Below are positions 1 to 7,607 of a stretch of DNA of 34,312 bases, in pieces. Positions within the stretch are counted from its first letter, which is position 1; the number at the start of each line of letters is the position of its first letter. Under the pieces are notes generated by a model. It saw nothing but the letters and a program-made list of their open reading frames with translations, ran no database searches and was not told the origin of the DNA. The translations under genes were made by a program, and so were the position numbers. Origin of the DNA: Gammaproteobacteria bacterium (GTDB lineage Bacteria; Pseudomonadota; Gammaproteobacteria; Steroidobacterales; XN24); assembly GCA_029287575.1 (NCBI GenBank), contig JARFQW010000003.1:1-34312 (forward strand), in the 5' to 3' direction.

Positions 1-271
1 CCCGGTTCGGCTCTCTGGCGGCGAGTTCCGGGCTCCAGCTCTCGCCCGTGGGCCTGCGCCCCACGAGCACCGCGCCCGGCGGAAGGGCCTGGCCGATCCG
101 GGCCCGAACTACGTGCCGACCCCGTGGTGTCTGCTCGCTGCCATTCAATTCACCCGCTCCCCGCGCGGCGGAGGACACGGGCCAGACCCGATCCGGGCCC
201 GCGCCATCCCGCAGGACCAGCTGCTGGTCCTGCAGGCTGACGAGGATGCGTTGCCTAAACGTCGCTGTCAT
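1..271 (-). CDS. L,D-transpeptidase family protein, N-terminal fragment cut by window edge
   Basis: An open frame of 90 codons runs from the ATG at 271 to the left edge without a stop. It begins MTATFRQRILVSLQDQQLVL and continues with VWPVSSAARGAGELNGSEQTPRGRH and then VGRRPTGESWSPELAAREP. This is the N-terminal half of the YkuD/ErfK type L,D-transpeptidase fold, in the short bacterial subfamily where the fold starts almost at residue 1 (no signal peptide is seen). The catalytic His and Cys motif would lie beyond the edge, so activity cannot be judged. The family cross-links or anchors to peptidoglycan stem peptides. The start lies 17 bases inside the end of the CYTH gene, which suggests co-translation. 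Family assignment is by recognition of the sequence pattern; the exact substrate is unknown. Confidence 0.8.
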   Translation of the reverse strand, partial: MTATFRQRILVSLQDQQLVLRDGAGPDRVWPVSSAARGAGELNGSEQTPRGRHVVRARIGQALPPGAVLVGRRPTGESWSPELAAREPNR

Positions 272-782
272 CTGATTCCCGGCGTGCCTTGGAGCTTGGC
301 CCGTCCTGGGCCGGCCAGACCGAGTACGGGGTCTCCACCAGACAAACATTGTAATAGCGGGGGTCGTCCGTTACTTCCCGGCCCAGCCATGGCGGACGCA
401 CGAATGACTCGCGCTCGCTGCCGAGTTCGATCTCCGCAACGATCAGCCCGGCGTTGTCGCCCTCGAATTCGTCAATTTCCCAGCGATGACCTTCGTGATG
501 AATGTAGTGGCGAGTCTTGGCCAGCACCTGCGTGCCGGCGAGTTCGCGCAACATGACCTCGGCATCGGCCAGGGGCACGGGGTACTCGAACTCCAGCCGG
601 CGGGCGCCGAGCGTGCGGCCCTTGATGTTGAGGCGCGCCTCGTCCCCGGTGATCCGCACACGCACTGAAGCGCCCTCATCACGGGCGCCGAGGTAGCCCT
701 GGACCATCCGATGGCTGTAGTCCACGGACGTACGCCACTGGTCGGACACCAGGAGAAATTTACGCTCGATCTCCACACCCAT
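255..782 (-). CDS. CYTH-domain protein (triphosphate tunnel metalloenzyme)
   Basis: The 175-residue protein opens with MGVEIERKFLL, the ExExK signature of CYTH domains, whose acidic and basic residues line a beta-barrel tunnel that binds triphosphate and a divalent metal. Further family features are SVRVRITGDEARLNIKG, a Tyr/Glu-rich strand (RRLEFEYPVP), KTRHYI and WEIDEFEGDNAGLIVAEIEL. It is a single CYTH domain with no CHAD domain attached. Members of this class hydrolyse inorganic tripolyphosphate or other triphosphates; a class IV adenylate cyclase activity is also known in the superfamily but the sequence does not prove it. It lies 2 bases downstream of rlmD and overlaps the L,D-transpeptidase gene by 17 bases, so it is likely in the same transcript. 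The last 20 residues are polar and outside the domain. Confidence 0.88.
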   Translation of the reverse strand: MGVEIERKFLLVSDQWRTSVDYSHRMVQGYLGARDEGASVRVRITGDEARLNIKGRTLGARRLEFEYPVPLADAEVMLRELAGTQVLAKTRHYIHHEGHRWEIDEFEGDNAGLIVAEIELGSERESFVRPPWLGREVTDDPRYYNVCLVETPYSVWPAQDGPSSKARRESDDSDV

Positions 783-784
783 GG

Positions 785-2113
785 CTACGCGGGCTCCAGC
801 ACGGCAATGGACTCCAGGTGGCCGGTATGGGGAAACATGTCCATCACTCCGGCCGCGGCCAGCCGATAGCCGAAGCGGCGCACCAGCAGGCCGATATCGC
901 CGCCGAGCGTCTCGGGATTGCAGGAGACGTAAACAATGCGATGCGGCCGCGCGGGCGCGATCTGCTCCAGAACCCGGCGCGCGCCAGCGCGCGGCGGGTC
1001 CAGGAGCACGGACTCATAGCTGCCTTGCGCCCATGGGGCATTGGCAGCGGACGCGAACAGGTCTCCGGCAAAAAACGACACCCGGTCCTCCAGCCCGTTG
1101 GCCGCCGCGTTCGCGCGCGCTCGCTTCACCAGCCCCTCGTCCCCTTCCACGGCCGTTACCCGGGCACCCCTGCGAGCCAGCGGGAGTGAAAAATTGCCCA
1201 AGCCGGAAAACAGCTCCAGCACATGGCCGCCGGGTGTTGGCGACAGCAGCTCCAGCGCGTGGTCCACCATGCGCTGATTGAGGACGCCATTTACCTGCAG
1301 GAAGTCGCCGGGCTGGAAGTGAATCTCCACGTCGTACGCCGGCAGCCGGTAGCCGAGCTGGCGAGGCGATTCAGTCAGCGCCCGCACCGTTCCCGGCCCC
1401 CCTGTCTGCAGATAGATGTCGAAGTCATAGCGCGCTCCGAAGGCCGATATCTTCAGCAGGTCGTCCGGGGTCGGCGGGTCGAGTACCCGGAAAACCAGAG
1501 CGACGACGTCGTCTCCGGCGGCCACCTCCACCTGGGGAATCCGGGCGCTCACCGACAACGATCCGATCAGCTCCGAAAGCGCTTCGAGACGATGACCCGC
1601 CTCGGGGATCAGCACCTCGCAGGAGAGCATGTCGGCGAGATAAGAGGCATTGCGCTCTCGGAAGCCGACCAGAACCCGTCCCTTCTTGGGCACGTCGCGC
1701 ACGCCGAGACGGGCGCGCCGCCGATAGCCCCAGGGCTCTCCCGAGAGGGGCTCGAGCAGGCGCTCCGGCAAGACGCCGCTCTCGGCTTCGAGAGTATCCA
1801 GGAGCCGCTGTGACTTGAGCCGAAGCTGGGCCGGGGGTGCCATGTGCTGAAGCGTGCAGGCGCCGCACAGCCCGAAGTACCTGCAGCCGGGCTCGACACG
1901 GTCGCCGGACGCCTCGAGCACGCGCTCGACCTGTGCCTCGTCGTATCCCCCACGGCTCCGGGTCCTGACCACCGAGACGCGCTCCCCCGGGAGCGCGGCA
2001 TCCACACGGACCGGCCGGCCCTCGCAGGTCGCCGTGCCGCGGGCCTGTTCGTCCAGCCCGTCGATGACCAGCTCGACCGGTGCGGGGTCCGGTCGCTTCC
2101 GTCTACGGCTCAC
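785..2113 (-). CDS. rlmD: 23S rRNA (uracil-1939-C5)-methyltransferase RlmD
   Basis: The 442-residue protein has the full RlmD (RumA) architecture. An N-terminal TRAM domain spans about residues 10-70. The 4Fe-4S ligands are C77, C83 and C86 (CRYFGLCGAC) with C165 in MLSCEVL. The methyltransferase domain shows QVNGVLNQRMV near 273-283, the SAM-binding LELFSGLGNFSLPLA near 299-313, LLDPPRAGA near 370-378, and the catalytic Cys in VYVSCNPETLGGD (C398). It methylates U1939 of 23S rRNA using S-adenosylmethionine. The start is GTG at 2113, overlapping the stop of the exonuclease gene as GTGA; MSRRRKRPDP supplies a basic tail before the TRAM domain. A length of about 430-440 residues is normal for the family. 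Confidence 0.96.
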   Translation of the reverse strand: MSRRRKRPDPAPVELVIDGLDEQARGTATCEGRPVRVDAALPGERVSVVRTRSRGGYDEAQVERVLEASGDRVEPGCRYFGLCGACTLQHMAPPAQLRLKSQRLLDTLEAESGVLPERLLEPLSGEPWGYRRRARLGVRDVPKKGRVLVGFRERNASYLADMLSCEVLIPEAGHRLEALSELIGSLSVSARIPQVEVAAGDDVVALVFRVLDPPTPDDLLKISAFGARYDFDIYLQTGGPGTVRALTESPRQLGYRLPAYDVEIHFQPGDFLQVNGVLNQRMVDHALELLSPTPGGHVLELFSGLGNFSLPLARRGARVTAVEGDEGLVKRARANAAANGLEDRVSFFAGDLFASAANAPWAQGSYESVLLDPPRAGARRVLEQIAPARPHRIVYVSCNPETLGGDIGLLVRRFGYRLAAAGVMDMFPHTGHLESIAVLEPA

Positions 2114-2886
2114 TCTCTTTCGTTCCAGGCGGCGAGATATTCCTGGATATGGTCGCGACCATCCCGGGACAGAGATTCCCGGACCAGCGCCTCCTCGGCG
2201 GCATAACCCTGTTCGTCCAAGTGACCGCGCATTCGCTGGAAACGAAGAAACACCAGATAGGTGTTGATCACGTCGGTCTCACAATAGTTCCTGATGCCCT
2301 CCAGATGACCGTCGCGCCACTGCTCCCAGACCTGGTCGCCGCTCATACCGAGTTTGCCGGGGAAGCCGAGCATGACCGCTACCTCGTCGAGCGGCGCCCG
2401 GGCCCTGACCTGATAGCCCGACAGGACGTCCATCAGATCCAGGTGGCGCCAGTGAAAACGGTTGAGATAGTTGTTCCAGCGAAAAGACTGTTCGCCGTCT
2501 CCGGTCTCCCAGTAGCGGGAGGCGTCAATGCCGTGCCGCAGCGCCCGGTAGTGCAGGACCGGCAGATCGAAACCCGATCCGTTCCAGGACACGAGATCAG
2601 GCGAAAATCGATCGATGCCGTCGAAGAACCGCCGGACCAGCTCCGCCTCGTCCGCTTCCGGGTCTCCGAGGGACCACACCTTCCAGTCGTCCCTGGACCT
2701 GAGGACCACTGAAATCGCCACGATACGGTGCTGGTGCAGGGCCAGAAACTCGCCGCCGGTCTGCTGGCGGCGGCGGGCCAGCATGATCTGGCCGACGGTC
2801 GCATCCTCCAGGTCGCCCAGTCCGAAGTACTGACGCCCGAACTCCAGGTCGGGCACAGTCTCGATGTCGAAGACCATGGTGTTCAC
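2110..2886 (-). CDS. 3'-5' exonuclease of the PolB-like DEDDy type
   Basis: The 258-residue protein carries the three exonuclease motifs of the DEDDy group: Exo I in VFDIETVPD (acidic residues near 7 and 9), Exo II in SWNGSGFDLPVL (near 98-110), and Exo III in the form YxxxD within NYCETDVINTY. This matches the family described as a predicted 3'-5' exonuclease related to the exonuclease domain of PolB; no polymerase domain is attached. It likely degrades or trims single-stranded ends, but substrate (DNA or RNA) is unknown. The start is GTG at 2886 within a GTGA overlap with acpS; the in-frame ATG three codons later (NTM) is an alternative, but the GTGA junction matches those of neighbouring genes. 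It sits between acpS and rlmD in a tightly packed run. Confidence 0.88.
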   Translation of the reverse strand: MNTMVFDIETVPDLEFGRQYFGLGDLEDATVGQIMLARRRQQTGGEFLALHQHRIVAISVVLRSRDDWKVWSLGDPEADEAELVRRFFDGIDRFSPDLVSWNGSGFDLPVLHYRALRHGIDASRYWETGDGEQSFRWNNYLNRFHWRHLDLMDVLSGYQVRARAPLDEVAVMLGFPGKLGMSGDQVWEQWRDGHLEGIRNYCETDVINTYLVFLRFQRMRGHLDEQGYAAEEALVRESLSRDGRDHIQEYLAAWNERE

Positions 2887-3272
2887 GAGGCTTGACCCTT
2901 GAGCAGGACGGCAACGGCAACGATCAGCCCGGCCTCGTCGGTGAGCGTCACATGGGCATCGCCGATACCCATGGTCCGGCGCAGCCGATCACCGCGCTCG
3001 GACCACACCACCTCCGGCTTGCCCCAGGCATTGGCGGCCACGCCGACGTCGCGGATCCACATGCCATGCGCGAAGCCGGTGCCCATGGCCTTGACGACAG
3101 CTTCCTTGGCGGCGAAACGCATGGCCAGATAACGCACTTTTCGGCGCGTATGGTCGTAACCGACCCGCTCCTGGGGCAGTAGCAGGCGATCCACGAAACG
3201 CTCGCCGAACCGCGCCAGCGTGGCCTCGATGCGGTCCGTTTTCAGCAGGTCGGTGCCGATGCCGAAGATCAC
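2883..3272 (-). CDS. acpS: holo-[acyl-carrier-protein] synthase
   Basis: This 129-residue protein transfers 4'-phosphopantetheine from coenzyme A to the serine of apo-ACP, activating it for fatty acid synthesis. The family motifs are present: [10 protein letters not shown] with the Mg ligand D8, and [13 protein letters not shown] with the Mg ligand E57, followed by the conserved W-I-R-DVGV segment. Length is typical for AcpS (about 126). The start is GTG at 3272, overlapping the pdxJ stop as GTGA. The pdxJ-acpS pair is a widely conserved gammaproteobacterial arrangement and supports translational coupling here. Confidence 0.97.
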   Translation of the reverse strand: MIFGIGTDLLKTDRIEATLARFGERFVDRLLLPQERVGYDHTRRKVRYLAMRFAAKEAVVKAMGTGFAHGMWIRDVGVAANAWGKPEVVWSERGDRLRRTMGIGDAHVTLTDEAGLIVAVAVLLKGQAS

Positions 3273-4006
3273 CGCGAGCGGGCCTCGGCCATCAGGCGAC
3301 GCATCTCGATCACCGCCGTGCTGAGACCGTCGAAAATGGCCCGGGCAACGATGGCGTGACCGATATTCAGCTCCCGGATCGGCTCGATGGCCGCGATCGG
3401 CTGCACGTTGTGATAGTGCAGCCCGTGACCCGCGTGCACCCGCAGCCCGATGGACCGGGCATAGTGCGCCGCCTCACTCACCCGCTCCAGCTCCGCCCGC
3501 TGATCCGTCTCTCCAACGGCGTCGGCAAAGGCGCCGGTATGCAGCTCGACAATCGGAGCACCGACCGCGGCGGCGGCATCGAGCTGCTCAGCGACCGGAT
3601 CGACGAACAGCGAAACACGGATACCCGATTCAGCGAGGCGCTTGCATGCCTCGCTGAGCCGGCCGGTCTGACCGGCGACGTCCAGGCCGCCTTCGGTGGT
3701 CAGCTCCTCACGCCGCTCCGGAACCAGACAGCAATCCCTGGGCTGAATTTCCAGCGCAATGGCAAGCATCTCTTCGGTCACCGCCATCTCCAGGTTCATT
3801 CGGGTCTGGAGGACGTCCTTCATGGATCGCAGATCCCGGTCCTGGATGTGCCTGCGATCTTCACGAAGATGCAAGGTGATGGAGTCGGCGCCAGCCTGCT
3901 CGGCCATAAGCGCGGCATAGACGGGATCCGGATAGCGTGTGCCCCGAGCCTGGCGAATGGTCGCCACGTGGTCGATGTTCACGCCGAGCGCAATGCTGGT
4001 GTTCAT
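3269..4006 (-). CDS. pdxJ: pyridoxine 5'-phosphate synthase
   Basis: The 245-residue protein condenses 1-deoxy-xylulose 5-phosphate with 3-amino-2-oxopropyl phosphate, the final ring-closing step of de novo vitamin B6 synthesis. It begins [20 protein letters not shown], the standard PdxJ N-terminus, and contains [15 protein letters not shown], the catalytic Glu region [30 protein letters not shown] and [14 protein letters not shown]. The frame is open 21 codons further upstream to 4069, but that extension is antisense-like in composition, overlaps recO and has no family counterpart, so the ATG at 4006 is chosen; it leaves 28 bases after recO. The downstream acpS start overlaps the stop. Confidence 0.97.
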   Translation of the reverse strand: MNTSIALGVNIDHVATIRQARGTRYPDPVYAALMAEQAGADSITLHLREDRRHIQDRDLRSMKDVLQTRMNLEMAVTEEMLAIALEIQPRDCCLVPERREELTTEGGLDVAGQTGRLSEACKRLAESGIRVSLFVDPVAEQLDAAAAVGAPIVELHTGAFADAVGETDQRAELERVSEAAHYARSIGLRVHAGHGLHYHNVQPIAAIEPIRELNIGHAIVARAIFDGLSTAVIEMRRLMAEARSR

Positions 4007-4034
4007 ACCCTGTCCGCCAACTGTTCCGGGGTCG

Positions 4035-4769
4035 CTATTGTGCCAGACCCTTCTTGCCCAGAGCGGCAAGGAGCGCCCGGGTCCGAAGCGGCTTCTCGCC
4101 GAGCAGCGGGGCCAGCGCAGCCCGCAGCATGAGCCGGGCCCCTTCCAGGTCCTGGGGCACCAGTTCCTGGCCGTTCGCCAGGGCGAGCGCCATACGCCCG
4201 CGCACGGCCGCCTTGTGTCCGGCTCCCGGCGGCAGGGGAATCAGGCCCTCTCCTGGGACAAACCGGTAGCTGGCCTCGGGGTCCAGCGCACGGCCCGTCC
4301 CGGCCTCGGCCGAGAGATCCAGGCCATAGCCGAGCCCGTCAAGCAGGCGAAGCTCGAAGTACCGCAGCGAGGCGCTGTCCGAGTCACCGGCAAGGATGGC
4401 CGCCAGAGCATCGGAATAGGCATGAAAAATACCCGGATGCGGATCGTCCCTGGCTATGAGGCGGAGGATGAGCTCGTTCATGTAGTAGAGACTCAGCAGT
4501 CTCCGCCCGGTTGGGAATACGGGTGGCCCGCCGGCCTCGGCATGGCGAAGCGTGCGAAGCTCGCCGCGGCCGCTCCAGGACACTGCCAATGGCCGAAAGG
4601 GGCCCAGGGCCACGCGCAGCGCCGATTTCGGCCGGCGCGCCCCCCTGGCAACCACGCCGATCCGGCCGAAGCCGGGCGTTATCAGCTCGACCAGTGCACT
4701 GGTATCGCGGTAGGGGTAATGGTGAAGTGCGAACGCCGGCTCGTTCTCGACCCGCCCCGGCCGGCTCAT
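4035..4769 (-). CDS. recO: DNA repair protein RecO
   Basis: The 244-residue protein is RecO, which binds SSB and helps load RecA on gapped DNA with RecR. The N-terminal OB-fold includes [36 protein letters not shown] (quoted in part by its landmarks YRDTS and GARR). The middle is helical, with [15 protein letters not shown] and [17 protein letters not shown], both characteristic of RecO. The zinc-binding Cys cluster of some RecO proteins is absent, as in enterobacterial RecO. The start ATG at 4769 overlaps the era stop as ATGA, matching the rnc-era-recO-pdxJ order known in gammaproteobacteria. Confidence 0.95.
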   Translation of the reverse strand: MSRPGRVENEPAFALHHYPYRDTSALVELITPGFGRIGVVARGARRPKSALRVALGPFRPLAVSWSGRGELRTLRHAEAGGPPVFPTGRRLLSLYYMNELILRLIARDDPHPGIFHAYSDALAAILAGDSDSASLRYFELRLLDGLGYGLDLSAEAGTGRALDPEASYRFVPGEGLIPLPPGAGHKAAVRGRMALALANGQELVPQDLEGARLMLRAALAPLLGEKPLRTRALLAALGKKGLAQ

Positions 4770-5671
4770 GCTTCGAAATAGCCGAACCGTTTCAGATCGG
4801 CCTCACTGTCGGCCCAGTTTTCACGGACCTTGACCCACAGTCGCAGCATGACCTTCTTGCCATAGCGTGACTCCAGCTCCCGGCGCGCGGCGGTTCCCAC
4901 GGCCTTGAGCTCGGCGCCGCCCCGGCCGATCACGATGGCTTTCTGGCCCTTGCGCGCGACCCAGATAATCGCTGAGATGTCGACGCCCTCCGGCCCGTCG
5001 GCGAACGACTCGATCTCGACAGCCACGCCGTACGGCAGCTCCTGTCGCAGCCGGTACATGAGTTTTTCACGCACCGTCTCCGCGGCGTGAAACGCCGGCC
5101 CGCGGTCTGTGCGCTGATGCTCGGGAAACAAGGCCGGGCCCTCGGGCATCCTCGCCTTGAGGTTCTCTCGCAGCCGATCCATGTCCCTGGCCCGAAGTGC
5201 CGAGAGCGGAATGACCTCGACGAAGTCATGGCGCGCGGTGACCTCCTCGAGAAACGGCAGCAGGCGTTCGCGGGGCACGACCTTGTCCACCTTGTTGACG
5301 AGCAGGGTCACGGGCACGGTCACACGCTTGAGCATGCCGAGGACGTCCTGATCCTCATCGGTCCAGCGCAAGGCCTCGATGACGAACAAGACCATGTCCG
5401 AATCCGGGAGCGCGCCTGCCGCGGTGCGATTCAGGGCCCGGTTGAGTGCGTCCTTGCGCGACCGGTGCACGCCGGGCGTGTCCACGAACACCAGCTGTGC
5501 CTGTGCATCGGTAAAAATGCCCAGGGCCCGATGCCGGGTTGTCTGGGGCTTTGGCGTCACGATGCTGACCTTTTCCCCCACGAGGGCGTTGACCAGCGTT
5601 GACTTGCCGACATTGGGCCGGCCGGCCACCGCGATCATGCCGCTGCGAAAGCCCGTGGATTGATCAGTCAC
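4766..5671 (-). CDS. era: GTPase Era
   Basis: Era is an essential GTPase for 16S rRNA maturation and 30S assembly. From the GTG at 5671 the protein is 301 residues, the usual length. G1 is GRPNVGKST (17-25), the switch region is TPKPQTTRHRALGI, G3 is DTPGVH (64-69), G4 is NKVD (126-129), and G5 is SALRARD. The C-terminal KH domain contains VIGRGGAELKAVG and RRELESRYGKKVMLRLWVKV. The frame stays open to 6001 across rnc, but that 110-codon stretch is a frame shadow of RNase III, so the GTG start (VTDQSTGFRSGMIAVAG) is used. It overlaps the end of rnc by 8 bases, and recO follows through ATGA. Confidence 0.96.
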   Translation of the reverse strand: MTDQSTGFRSGMIAVAGRPNVGKSTLVNALVGEKVSIVTPKPQTTRHRALGIFTDAQAQLVFVDTPGVHRSRKDALNRALNRTAAGALPDSDMVLFVIEALRWTDEDQDVLGMLKRVTVPVTLLVNKVDKVVPRERLLPFLEEVTARHDFVEVIPLSALRARDMDRLRENLKARMPEGPALFPEHQRTDRGPAFHAAETVREKLMYRLRQELPYGVAVEIESFADGPEGVDISAIIWVARKGQKAIVIGRGGAELKAVGTAARRELESRYGKKVMLRLWVKVRENWADSEADLKRFGYFEA

Positions 5672-6338
5672 GCAAATCCTCCAGCATCGATGTGGCGGCA
5701 GCCTGCTCTGCCTTGCGTCTGCTCCGGCCTGCCGCGATCGACTCATGGCCGGTGTCCGGCAGACGGCACGCCACGGTGAACTCCTGGCGGTGTGCCTCAC
5801 CGGTGACTTCGAGAACCACGTATTCCGGCAAAGCCCTGCCCTGCCCCTGCAGCCATTCCTGCAGGCGCGTTTTCGGATCCTTGAGCTCATCCGGGCTGGG
5901 AAGCGCCTGCAGACGCGTGGCATACAGCCGCAGAACCATGTCCCGCGCGGCGCTGAATCCCGCATCCAGGTAGACGGCGCCGATGAGCGCTTCGGTGGCA
6001 TCCGCCAGAATGGACTCCCGCCGATGACCGCCGGTCTTCAGCTCTCCCGGGCCAAGCTGGATATACGGCCCGATTCCCAGTTCCAGCGCAATTTCCGCCA
6101 GGGTCTGTTTTCGAACCAGCGAGGCTCTAAGCCGGCTCAGGTCACCCTCGGGGGCATCGGGTCTGGCCAGAAACAACGCCTCGGCAATCACGACGCCGAG
6201 CACGGCGTCGCCAAGGAACTCCAGGCGCTCGTTGTGGGGGCCGCTCGCACTTCGGTGCGTCAGGGCCGCCTCCAGCAGATGCCCGTCCGTGAACTGGTGG
6301 CCGGCTGCGCCGGCAGCCCACGTCCGGGCGTCGTTCAC
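5664..6338 (-). CDS. rnc: ribonuclease III
   Basis: The 224-residue protein cleaves double-stranded RNA, including rRNA precursors. The RNase III signature NERLEFLGDAVLGVVI holds E40 and D44, and DATEALIGAVYLDAG holds D113 and E116; these match the four Mg-binding acidic residues of the family. A C-terminal double-stranded RNA binding domain begins near DPKTRLQEWLQGQG and ends with GRSRRKAEQAAATSMLEDL. The start is GTG at 6338, overlapping the DUF4845 stop as GTGA. The rnc-era coupling (8-base overlap) is conserved in many bacteria. Confidence 0.96.
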   Translation of the reverse strand: MNDARTWAAGAAGHQFTDGHLLEAALTHRSASGPHNERLEFLGDAVLGVVIAEALFLARPDAPEGDLSRLRASLVRKQTLAEIALELGIGPYIQLGPGELKTGGHRRESILADATEALIGAVYLDAGFSAARDMVLRLYATRLQALPSPDELKDPKTRLQEWLQGQGRALPEYVVLEVTGEAHRQEFTVACRLPDTGHESIAAGRSRRKAEQAAATSMLEDLRD

Positions 6339-6700
6339 CGGGCGATCTCGACCGACTTGTTGAACTGGGCGACCAGCGACAGGTTGGCGATGTAGCTCGC
6401 CCGGCCTTCGTAAACGGCCTCCACCTTGTAGCCCTGGCTCAGGCGCGTGATCTCGATATCCTTGGGGGTGATGCTGGACACGTCGTCCACGTCAAAGCGC
6501 CTCGAAATGAGCTTGCGGATATCCTGCGGTGTCGGCGCGGTACCGCCGAGCTCCGTCTGAGCGCTCTCCAGCGCCTTGCTGACCGCCATGTATTCGATAT
6601 AGACCGGCGCCAGTCGAATACCGGCCAGCACGAACAGGCCGACAAAGGCTCCCGTGATCAGCATCCCGATGAGGGTCATTCCCTGCTGTCTGCGATACAT
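6335..6700 (-). CDS. DUF4845 membrane protein with pilin-like N-terminus
   Basis: This 121-residue protein belongs to the DUF4845 family that commonly sits between lepB and rnc in gammaproteobacteria. It starts MYRRQQGMTLIGMLITGAF, then a hydrophobic helix to about residue 30, followed by a small soluble domain (APTPQDIRKLISRRFDVDDVSSITPKDIEITR, then YKVEAVYEGRASYIANL). The basic leader ending in Gly before MTLIGML resembles a class III (type IV pilin) signal, but the Glu usual at mature position 5 is Gly here. Function is unknown; the sequence only shows a single-pass protein with most of its mass probably outside the cytoplasm. The ATG at 6700 has a good GGGAG ribosome site just upstream. 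Confidence 0.85.
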   Translation of the reverse strand: MYRRQQGMTLIGMLITGAFVGLFVLAGIRLAPVYIEYMAVSKALESAQTELGGTAPTPQDIRKLISRRFDVDDVSSITPKDIEITRLSQGYKVEAVYEGRASYIANLSLVAQFNKSVEIAR

Positions 6701-6770
6701 ACCGTTACTCCCTTCCCGATCTGTGCTTGTACCACGGACGGCCCCGGGTACTGAATGCCGCCGATCCCAG

Positions 6771-7568
6771 TTATGTAATCCGGTCCCCGATGCGCCCCCA
6801 CACCGGGCCGCCGTTGCCCCAGTCCCAGTTCATCCAGATTGCAACGGCCTTGCCGACCAGGTTGCCCTCGGGCACGAAACCCACGCCCGGATAACGGCTG
6901 TCCCGGCTGTTGTCCCGATTGTCTCCCATTAGGAAGTAGTGGCCCTCGGGTACGACAAACTCGCCTTCCTTACCCATCCTCGCCGGTGTCAGCAGGACCT
7001 CGTGGATGCCGTCGCCCAGCTTTTCCGTTGCCAGCCGGGCTCCCGACTTCCCATCTCCTTCGTAAGCGCCGCCCACTTCGAGGGCAATGGACTCACCATT
7101 GATCTCGAGGCGCTTGTTCCGATAGACGACCCGGTCCCCAGGCAGGCCGACCACCCGCTTGATGTAGTTGGTGCTCGGCTCCGACGGCAGCCGGAAAACA
7201 ACGACGTCGCCACGGTCCGGATCGCCCGTGTCGAGAAACTTCGTGCGCAGCACCGGCAGCCTCAGCCCGTACGCATACTTGTTCACAAAGATGAAGTCGC
7301 CCACGAGCAGCGTGGGCACCATCGAACTGGACGGGATGCGGAACGGCTCGTAAAGAAACGAGCGGATCAGGAGGACCGCCAGAATGATCGGAAAGAAGGA
7401 GCGGGAGTATTCGACGATCAGCGGCTCGGATCGGGCCTCGCCTTCGCCGGGGGCGGTCACCGAACCGTCATCCGCCCGCCGGCTGGCGGCCCGGCCGGCC
7501 TGAGCGTAGATCAGCCAGATCCCGCCGGTTACGGCCGCCGCGGCGACCAGAAGCACTTCAAAATCCAA
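6771..7568 (-). CDS. lepB: signal peptidase I
   Basis: The 265-residue membrane protease removes signal peptides from Sec and Tat exported proteins. Two membrane segments lie near residues 2-22 and 56-72 with a cytoplasmic loop between. The catalytic Ser is S82 in IPSSSMVPTLLVGDFI; the general-base Lys is K137 in NYIKRVVGLPGDRV. The box D motif GDNRDNSRDSRYPGVGFV is present near the C-terminus. Size and layout match gammaproteobacterial LepB. It follows lepA after 39 bases and precedes the DUF4845 gene by 70 bases, a gap in which I see no convincing promoter or terminator. Confidence 0.97.
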   Translation of the reverse strand: MDFEVLLVAAAAVTGGIWLIYAQAGRAASRRADDGSVTAPGEGEARSEPLIVEYSRSFFPIILAVLLIRSFLYEPFRIPSSSMVPTLLVGDFIFVNKYAYGLRLPVLRTKFLDTGDPDRGDVVVFRLPSEPSTNYIKRVVGLPGDRVVYRNKRLEINGESIALEVGGAYEGDGKSGARLATEKLGDGIHEVLLTPARMGKEGEFVVPEGHYFLMGDNRDNSRDSRYPGVGFVPEGNLVGKAVAIWMNWDWGNGGPVWGRIGDRIT

Positions 7569-7607
7569 AATCCGCCCCGTCCCGGAAAAAACGCTCCGGA
7601 GTATTGG

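Noticed and set aside
5672..6001. N-terminal extension of the era frame (110 codons)
   Set aside because: It lies wholly within rnc in another frame and has no family counterpart; era starts at GTG 5671 at the normal length.
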